Positions 4,832 through 9,174 of a stretch of DNA of 9,174 nucleotides are shown here, piece after piece. Every line of letters begins with the position of its first letter. Position 1 is the stretch's first letter. The stretch is from the NCBI GenBank assembly GCA_021845705.1, contig JAJZVJ010000066.1, forward strand, positions 1 through 9,174, written 5' to 3'. The notes under the pieces were generated by a model. That model did no database searches and was not told the origin of the DNA. It saw only the letters and a program-made list of their open reading frames with translations. The stretch is from a bacterium (GTDB lineage Bacteria; Elusimicrobiota; Elusimicrobia; Elusimicrobiales; UBA9959). Position numbers and translations under genes: made by a program.

Positions 4832-5420
4832 CGTTCTCTTCCCCCTCCTGGTTCTCCTCTTCTTCGGCGGTCTCCCCGGTTTCCGCGGCGGAACGCCCGT
4901 GCAGCCCGCCGTCCAGAAGCTGGCCGATGATGTCGTTGGGCTTCAGGTTCTTAAGGTCGTGTTTGAACTTGACCACCTCGTCCTCGGTTATGGGCTTGCT
5001 GAGCACCTGGGTTTTGCCGAAAACGTTCTCGTTTATGAAGATAGGGCAGCCGAAGCGCACCGCCAGCGCCACGGCGTCGGAAGGGCGTGAATCCACAAGG
5101 CGGGGGTTGGCGCCGCCCGGTTCCGAGATATGAAGCTGGGAATAGTAGGTGTTCTCCACTATGTCGCTGATGGTAACGCGGTTAACGGTAAGGCCGAGCG
5201 TCTTGATAACGGAGAACAGCAGGTCGTGCGTCATGGGGCGGGGCGAGGGGTAGCCGGAAAGCCTGATGGCTATGGCCTGCGCTTCCATCGGGCCTATCCA
5301 GATGGGCAGTATGCGGGTGCCCTCGGTCTCGTCCAGGAAGATTATGGACTCGGTCATGCTGGTGGCGATAGAGTAGATGCGGACCTCCACTTCTTTGCCG
5401 GGGGATTTTTCCTCTGTCAT
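4818..5420 (-). CDS. DUF151 bifunctional nuclease (BFN)-family protein with acidic tail
   Basis: A 200-residue protein of the BFN/DUF151 family. The domain covers about 10-165 with the family hallmarks LPIWIGPMEAQAIA (38-51), HDLL (65-68) and DSRPSDAVALAVR (110-122). Some plant and bacterial homologues were reported to have RNase and DNase activity, but the biochemical role in bacteria is poorly known. The C-terminus (about 179-200) is a strongly acidic, disordered stretch rich in Glu, absent from minimal family members. The start at 5420 overlaps the plsY stop as ATGA and has GGGAG upstream, so translation is coupled. It in turn overlaps the HU gene. The operon position between a lipid enzyme and a nucleoid protein gives little hint of function. 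Confidence 0.88.
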   Translation of the reverse strand: MTEEKSPGKEVEVRIYSIATSMTESIIFLDETEGTRILPIWIGPMEAQAIAIRLSGYPSPRPMTHDLLFSVIKTLGLTVNRVTISDIVENTYYSQLHISEPGGANPRLVDSRPSDAVALAVRFGCPIFINENVFGKTQVLSKPITEDEVVKFKHDLKNLKPNDIIGQLLDGGLHGRSAAETGETAEEEENQEGEENDEQT

Positions 5421-6067
5421 TTTTGTTCTCCCCCCGGGCCGCGGTGCTTGAAAGAGAGCTCGGCGCCCTTAAGGATGCGGCGGATATTCGATATATGCGT
5501 GTAAAAGATCAGCGCGCAGACGGCGAGCGCGAGAAGGGTGAACGGGCGCTGCTGCGCGTCTGCCAGGAACAGGCAGAGTATAGGCAGCGCCACGGAGGCG
5601 GACATGGAGCCCACCGAAATATGGTGAGTTACGGCCACGGCTATGGCGAACACCACGAAAGCCCCGGCCGTGGGAACGGGCAGCAGGGCCATAAAGACGC
5701 CGGCCGCGGTGGCCACGCCCTTGCCGCCATGGAAATTAAGGAACACCGTCCAGATATGCCCGGCTATGGCCAGCGCGCCGGCCGTCACCGGTATCCACCA
5801 ATGGCCCTTGCTGAAGCCCGCGGAGCCGGCGGCGTAAAAAAAATGCAGCGCGATCATGGCGGGGATAAAGCCCTTAAGGAAGTCGGCTATAAAAGTGGTT
5901 ATGCCGGGCAGCTTGCCCAGCGTGCGGTAAACGTTGGCGGTCCCCGGGTTGCCGGAGCCGTGCTTTCGTATATCTATCCCCTTCACGCGGCCTATGATAT
6001 ACCCCGTGGGGATGCCGCCCAGCAGGTAGCTCGCCACGAAGAGCATGCCGATCTTGATGTTGGTCAT
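5417..6067 (-). CDS. plsY: Acyl-phosphate:glycerol-3-phosphate acyltransferase PlsY
   Basis: An integral membrane enzyme that transfers an acyl chain from acyl-phosphate to the sn-1 position of glycerol 3-phosphate, the first step of phospholipid synthesis. The 216-residue product is of normal length with several hydrophobic segments (about 5-26, 58-82, 92-112, 117-150, 155-170, 176-191). The three conserved loops are present: GSGNPGTANVYR (37-48), GHIWTVFLNFHGGKGVAT (103-120) and HISNIRRILKGAE (191-203). Loop one differs from the common GSGNIGATNVLR by IGATN to PGTAN, a noteworthy variation around an active-site loop. The start at 6067 is set by the first motif-bearing frame and a TATAAT box 7 nt upstream; there is no Shine-Dalgarno. 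It heads a four-gene operon and its stop overlaps the next gene by 4 nt. Confidence 0.95.
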   Translation of the reverse strand: MTNIKIGMLFVASYLLGGIPTGYIIGRVKGIDIRKHGSGNPGTANVYRTLGKLPGITTFIADFLKGFIPAMIALHFFYAAGSAGFSKGHWWIPVTAGALAIAGHIWTVFLNFHGGKGVATAAGVFMALLPVPTAGAFVVFAIAVAVTHHISVGSMSASVALPILCLFLADAQQRPFTLLALAVCALIFYTHISNIRRILKGAELSFKHRGPGGEQK

Positions 6068-6074
6068 TGTTTAG

Positions 6075-6080
6075 ATTATA
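6075..6080 (-). promoter_or_regulatory. -10 box of plsY operon, probable leaderless start
   Basis: TATAAT is followed by CTAAACA and then the plsY ATG, so transcription would start within one or two nucleotides of the start codon. No Shine-Dalgarno is present. The -35 region would lie within the hflX terminator hairpin and has no match to TTGACA. Confidence 0.5.
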
Positions 6081-6081
6081 T

Positions 6082-6111
6082 AAAAAAGAAAGCGGCCGGG
6101 CGGCCGGCTTT
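6082..6111 (-). terminator. Rho-independent terminator after hflX
   Basis: On the minus strand a hairpin with inner stem CGGCC/GGCCG, loop GCCC and outer pairs AAAG/CTTT (one bulged C) is followed by TTTCTTTTTT in all. It ends the miaB-pilZ-miaA-hflX transcript. The T-run merges directly into the plsY -10 box, so terminator and next promoter are packed end to end. Confidence 0.75.
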
Positions 6112-6140
6112 GCTCTGCGGATAGCGCTCACTAACCCCGG

Positions 6141-7394
6141 TTAGGGATTTTCAGCCGCTTTCTTCTTGAGGCGGGCGTAGTTTTCCGGGGTGGCTTTGAA
6201 CGTAAGGGTGACCCCCGTCTGGCCGTAGGCGGCGTCCTTCACCAGGCAGGCGGAGTAAATTTCTTTAATAAGGCCTTTCGCCCCGGCCGGCACGGTAAGC
6301 TCGTATTCGCCCCAGCGCCTTGACAGGGCGCGCTCGCTGGCGGCGAGCAGCCCGCCCACCCCCGCCCCTGTAAGCGCGGAAACCACCACCGGGCGCAGGC
6401 GTTCCGGGGCCCAGGCGGAGACGGCGGGATCGGTGACGGCGTCGGCTTTGTTGAAGACGTTTATTACCGGGATACCCTTTACCCCCAGTTCCTCAAGCGT
6501 GGCCTTTACCGCTTCGTGCTGCTGTTTGGCCTCCGGCGAGGAAAGGTCGTGCACGTGCAGTATAAGGTCGCTGTAGCGTATTTCCTCTAGGGTCGCGCGG
6601 AAAGCGGCTATCAGGTCGTGGGGCAGCTTCTGTATGAAGCCCACCGTGTCCGTGAAAAGCGCCCAGCCCCCGGCCGGCAGGCGGACGCGCTTGGTGGTGG
6701 GGTCCAGGGTGGCGAACAGCTTATCGTCCGCGTAGATGCCGTGCCGGTTGCCGGTAAGGCAGTTGAGCAGCGTGGATTTGCCGGCGTTGGTGTAGCCCAC
6801 TATGGAAACCTGGGGCATGGGTACGGAGTCGCGCCTGCCGCGCTGGGTATGGCGCTCGCGCTTTATCCCCTCTATCTCGCGCTCAAGCTCCGCTATCTTT
6901 ACGCGCAGGGTGCGGCGCTCGTACTCTATCTGCTTCTCGCCGGAGCCGCGGCCGCCTATCATGCCGTGCTGCTGGTCCATGCTGCCGCCCTTGCCGGCCA
7001 CGCGGGACAGGGAATAGGAATAGCCGGCCAGGCGCGCCTGCAGCTTGCCCTCCCTGGTGCGGGCACGCAGGGCGAAGATCTCTATTATCAGGCGCGGCCG
7101 GTCGGCCACGGTAACGCCGAGGGCGCGCTCCAGGTTGCGCTGCTGGGCCGGGCCCAGCTCTTCGTCGAAGATGACGGCGCCGGCGCCCTCTTCCTTCACC
7201 AGGCTCTTGAATTCCTCCACCTTGCCGGAGCCTATGAGGGTGGCCGGGTTCCAGGCCTGCAGGCGCACGCTTATTTTCTTTACGGGCTCGAGGCCTGCGG
7301 TCTCGGCCAGGCGCCAGAGTTCGTCCAGCGAAGCCGCGCCGGCGGCCCCCGGGCGCTTCCTCTTAAGTTCCGCCGCTACAAGTATTACTTTCAT
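6141..7394 (-). CDS. hflX: Ribosome-associated GTPase HflX
   Basis: A GTPase that binds the 50S subunit and helps split or rescue ribosomes, notably under heat stress. The 417-residue product has the HflX N-terminal domain (about 1-155, with TLIGSGKVEE, ERALGVTVADRPRLIIEIFALRA and IGGRGSGEKQ), a coiled-coil linker (156-185) and the G domain: G1 GYTNAGKS (200-207), G2 DPTT (231-234), G3 DTVGF (249-253), G4 NKAD (315-318) and G5 SAL (339-341). A C-terminal domain follows from about 360. All nucleotide-binding motifs look intact. The ATG at 7394 overlaps the miaA stop as ATGA with no strong Shine-Dalgarno, so it depends on coupling. In E. coli miaA, hfq and hflX are adjacent; here miaA joins hflX directly with no hfq. 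Confidence 0.96.
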   Translation of the reverse strand: MKVILVAAELKRKRPGAAGAASLDELWRLAETAGLEPVKKISVRLQAWNPATLIGSGKVEEFKSLVKEEGAGAVIFDEELGPAQQRNLERALGVTVADRPRLIIEIFALRARTREGKLQARLAGYSYSLSRVAGKGGSMDQQHGMIGGRGSGEKQIEYERRTLRVKIAELEREIEGIKRERHTQRGRRDSVPMPQVSIVGYTNAGKSTLLNCLTGNRHGIYADDKLFATLDPTTKRVRLPAGGWALFTDTVGFIQKLPHDLIAAFRATLEEIRYSDLILHVHDLSSPEAKQQHEAVKATLEELGVKGIPVINVFNKADAVTDPAVSAWAPERLRPVVVSALTGAGVGGLLAASERALSRRWGEYELTVPAGAKGLIKEIYSACLVKDAAYGQTGVTLTFKATPENYARLKKKAAENP

Positions 7395-8353
7395 GGATCG
7401 ATTATCTTTTCGGCCAGCGCCTGGACGTCGTATTCTCCGGGCTTGTTAAGTTCAAGAAGCGTGGCGTTGCGGTAGCGGCCGAACCAGGTGTTCTGCCGCT
7501 TGGCGTAGGCCATGGAAGCCGCGGTTATGGCGCGTATAGCGTCGGGCCTGGGAAGGCGGCCGGCCAGGTAGTCCAGCACCTGCGGGTAGCCCAGCGTTTT
7601 AAGGCCGGGGCAATCCTCGGCGTAGCCGGTCTCTAGCAGAACCCGGGTCTCCCGGGCCCAGTCTTCGAAACGGTCCGAAGTGCGGCGTTTTACGCGCTCC
7701 GCCAGCAGCGCCCGCTCCCATTTTATGAAGACGAATTTCCCCTCGTGCGCCGGCAGGGCGTTAAAGAACCTGCCGGACCAGATCTGGGAGACCGGCCTGC
7801 CCGCCAGGCGGGTTATTTCTATGGCGCGCATCACGCGCTGTATGTTCCCCGGGGGTATGCGCAGGGCGGCCTGCGGGTCTATGGAGGCGAGTTCCGCGTG
7901 CAGGGCCTCGCGCCCGCGCGTCTGCGCCAGCTCCGCCATATTGGCCCGCATGACGGGGTCCGCGGGCGGCAGCTCGTCCAGGCCGTTCCAGAAGGCCTGG
8001 ATATACATGCCGGTGCCGCCCGCCATTATGGGGGTTTTGCCGCGCGCCTGGATCTCCGGGATAAGTTCCTTCGCCGCTTTCACGAACGAGCCGGCGTCGT
8101 AGGCGGCGCGGGGGTCCAGCGTGTCCACAAGGTGGTAGGGCACGCCTTCCACCAGGTAGGCGCGGCCCGCCGGCGTTTCCGTCCAGGTCCCGCGCGGCTT
8201 GGCGGTGCCGGCTTCCATCAGCTTATAGATCTGTTTGGAATCGGCTGAAATTATCTCCCCGTCCAGGCGGCGCGCCAGCTCCAGCGCCAGCTCCGTTTTG
8301 CCGGAGGCGTTAGCGCCCATCAGGGTAACAGGTCTTAAAGGTTGTAGGGACAT
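7391..8353 (-). CDS. miaA: tRNA dimethylallyltransferase MiaA
   Basis: Transfers the dimethylallyl group of DMAPP to N6 of A37 in tRNAs that read UNN codons, giving i6A37. The 320-residue product is of normal length: P-loop GANASGKT (13-20), SADSKQIYK (substrate-binding D-S-x-Q), a GGTGMYIQA segment, an insertion domain with RVMRAIEI, and near the C-terminus AYAKRQNTWFGR. The open frame extends to 8500 but the extra 49 residues are compositionally odd and cross a strong hairpin, and family members begin just before the P-loop, so 8353 is chosen. AGGAA abuts the ATG, a poor ribosome site. The gene shares an operon with a MiaB-like enzyme that would methylthiolate its product, and with hflX, to which it is coupled by a 4-nt overlap. 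Confidence 0.96.
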   Translation of the reverse strand: MSLQPLRPVTLMGANASGKTELALELARRLDGEIISADSKQIYKLMEAGTAKPRGTWTETPAGRAYLVEGVPYHLVDTLDPRAAYDAGSFVKAAKELIPEIQARGKTPIMAGGTGMYIQAFWNGLDELPPADPVMRANMAELAQTRGREALHAELASIDPQAALRIPPGNIQRVMRAIEITRLAGRPVSQIWSGRFFNALPAHEGKFVFIKWERALLAERVKRRTSDRFEDWARETRVLLETGYAEDCPGLKTLGYPQVLDYLAGRLPRPDAIRAITAASMAYAKRQNTWFGRYRNATLLELNKPGEYDVQALAEKIIDP

Positions 8354-8373
8354 TTCCTGAACACCAAATACTA

Positions 8374-8404
8374 GCGGCCAGTGGCTTAGAAGCCGCCTGG
8401 CCGC
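8374..8404 (-). other. Strong RNA hairpin between pilZ and miaA genes
   Basis: GCGGCCAG (8374-8381) pairs perfectly with CTGGCCGC (8397-8404), and inside them GGCTT/AAGCC (8383-8387 with 8390-8394) adds five more pairs after a small asymmetric loop. A second short stem, GGCTTGAGCC, lies beside it (8407-8416). No U-tract follows, so it is probably not a full terminator. It sits about 20 nt upstream of the miaA start and could adjust miaA translation or mark an RNA processing site. Confidence 0.5.
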
Positions 8405-8432
8405 CTGGCTTGAGCCGCCGCAGCTTCCGTCA

Positions 8433-8912
8433 CTATTTCCTGAACAGCGGCTCGTCTTTCTGCGGCTTGTTGCACAGGCCGTTGGCGCGGCAGGTTTCAA
8501 CGCAGACTTCGGGCAGCTTCAGCGCGGTGCGGGTATCGCAGTCGGAATAGTCCTCGGCCATCTCGTTTATGCATTTGCGGTCGTCGTGGCTGATCGCGGA
8601 GAAAGAAATGCCGTTCATGAAGACGCCGCCCTTGTCCTTCACCCAGGAGATCTTGCCGGTGAGCGGCATTTCCCTGGTGCCGTCGAGCTTGAGGATTATG
8701 TTCAGCTCCTTGGTGTGGGGCGGGGCCATGAAGGTTATAAGGCGCATGCCGCCGGCGGACAGGTCCGAGAGTATGGCCGGCTGGGGCACGGACTGGCCGT
8801 GCGTGTTGGTGGTATAGAATTCTATTTCTACGGGTTCCAGGATGCCGTGCAGCATGGGCAGGCGGACATGCTGGCGCCTTTCTTTAACAACTTTGCTGGG
8901 TTTTTTGGTCAT
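8433..8912 (-). CDS. PilZ-domain protein with cysteine-rich C-terminal tail
   Basis: A probable cyclic-di-GMP receptor of 159 residues. The PilZ domain covers about 11-112. The ligand-binding motifs are intact: RxxxR as R13-QHV-R17, and DxSxxG as D50-LSAG-G55. GKISWVKDKGG and FMNGISF give the remaining beta-barrel strands. After the domain comes a tail (about 113-159) with C114 and then C125, C137, C141 and C147, spaced C-x11-C-x3-C-x5-C, which suggests a metal site or disulfides; I do not recognise this tail. No membrane segment or signal peptide is seen. The start overlaps the upstream MiaB-like gene as ATGA, with AAGG upstream. It lies 79 nt before miaA. Its role inside a tRNA-modification operon is not apparent from sequence. 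Confidence 0.88.
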   Translation of the reverse strand: MTKKPSKVVKERRQHVRLPMLHGILEPVEIEFYTTNTHGQSVPQPAILSDLSAGGMRLITFMAPPHTKELNIILKLDGTREMPLTGKISWVKDKGGVFMNGISFSAISHDDRKCINEMAEDYSDCDTRTALKLPEVCVETCRANGLCNKPQKDEPLFRK

Positions 8913-9174
8913 AATACCTTTCCGTTCAACGTATTTTTTTCCGCCCCGGCCACTAGTACCGCGGCCATCTTCCCGGGGACCCCCCCGGCACTCACCCTTA
9001 CGGCGAAATTGCCGGAAGCGCGGCCATAGGTCCCGGTCTCAAAAAGGACTTCCTCTATTTTACCAATTCTTTCGTTTAAAATTACGCGGGAATTGGTTTT
9101 GACGGCGGACAGGAGTTTTTCAAGCCTGCCCTCCAGTTCGGCTTCGGTAATAGTGGCGGCCATTGCGGGCTTGT
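8909..9174 (-). CDS. miaB: C-terminal TRAM-domain end of a MiaB-like methylthiotransferase (partial)
   Basis: The frame is open to the window edge with no stop, so this is the 3' end of a longer gene. About 87 residues are visible. ELEGRLEKLLSAV resembles the helix before the TRAM domain of MiaB, and IGKIEEVLFETG, GRASGNFAVRV and VPGKMAAVLVAGAEKNTLNGKV follow the TRAM pattern of radical-SAM methylthiotransferases (GK-EVLVE, GR-xx-N, G-V, A-x-NSL-G). MiaB converts i6A37 to ms2i6A37, the step after MiaA, and miaA is two genes downstream, which supports MiaB over RimO or MtaB. The Met at 9163 is probably internal, not a start. The radical SAM and Fe-S domains lie outside the window, so the family call rests on the C-terminus and neighbours. 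Confidence 0.65.
   Translation of the reverse strand, partial: KPAMAATITEAELEGRLEKLLSAVKTNSRVILNERIGKIEEVLFETGTYGRASGNFAVRVSAGGVPGKMAAVLVAGAEKNTLNGKVL

Noticed and set aside
8354..8500. N-terminal extension of MiaA to an ATG at 8500
   Set aside because: It overlaps the pilZ gene, is low-complexity, crosses a hairpin, and MiaA proteins begin shortly before the P-loop.

Overview
The window is a GC-rich, densely coded bacterial chromosome segment with ordinary housekeeping character. It holds ten complete protein genes, one protein gene cut by the right edge, and one tRNA gene. All but one lie on the minus strand. The gene content (PlsY, HU, HflX, MiaA, a DUF151 protein, a GT28 glycolipid glycosyltransferase) is bacterial. 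A secreted serpin, a PilZ protein and high GC in an otherwise compact genome would fit an uncultured phylum such as Elusimicrobiota, but that placement is a low-confidence guess from memory of gene style. I see no phage, IS element, CRISPR array or other sign of recent transfer.

Reading the minus strand in transcription order (right to left): (1) 9174-6141 is a tRNA-modification and GTPase operon: the C-terminal end of a MiaB-like enzyme, a PilZ protein with a cysteine-rich tail, MiaA and HflX. MiaB/pilZ and miaA/hflX are joined by 4-nt ATGA overlaps, and a rho-independent terminator follows hflX. (2) 6067-4198 is plsY, a DUF151 bifunctional-nuclease-family gene, an HU/IHF gene and a MerR-type regulator, tightly packed, followed by an autonomous tRNA-Pro(GGG) gene with its own -10 element and terminator. 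(3) 3945-2737 is a stand-alone secreted serpin with an intact inhibitory hinge and a predicted Lys-Ser scissile bond. (4) At 2359-2464 two promoters fire back to back: leftward perR-prx (peroxide sensor and 2-Cys peroxiredoxin, overlapping), rightward a 67-residue CopZ-like metallochaperone, the only plus-strand gene. (5) 1169-30 is a GT28 family glycosyltransferase of the diacylglycerol type.

The functional groups are coherent. MiaA and MiaB act in sequence on A37 of tRNAs. PlsY and the GT28 enzyme both belong to membrane lipid synthesis. PerR and peroxiredoxin form a peroxide sensing and detoxification pair.

The most interesting non-coding signals are: a tRNA whose leader and trailer form a perfect 12-bp helix; tandem UUCG-capped hairpins behind the peroxiredoxin gene; two TATAAT boxes only 6-7 nt from start codons that lack a Shine-Dalgarno (probable leaderless mRNAs); a perfect 16-bp palindrome sitting where the serpin promoter's -35 box should be; and candidate Fur/PerR-type operators in the divergent promoter region. 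I did not find a clearly novel multi-gene system. The PilZ protein placed between the two enzymes of the ms2i6A37 pathway is the closest candidate.
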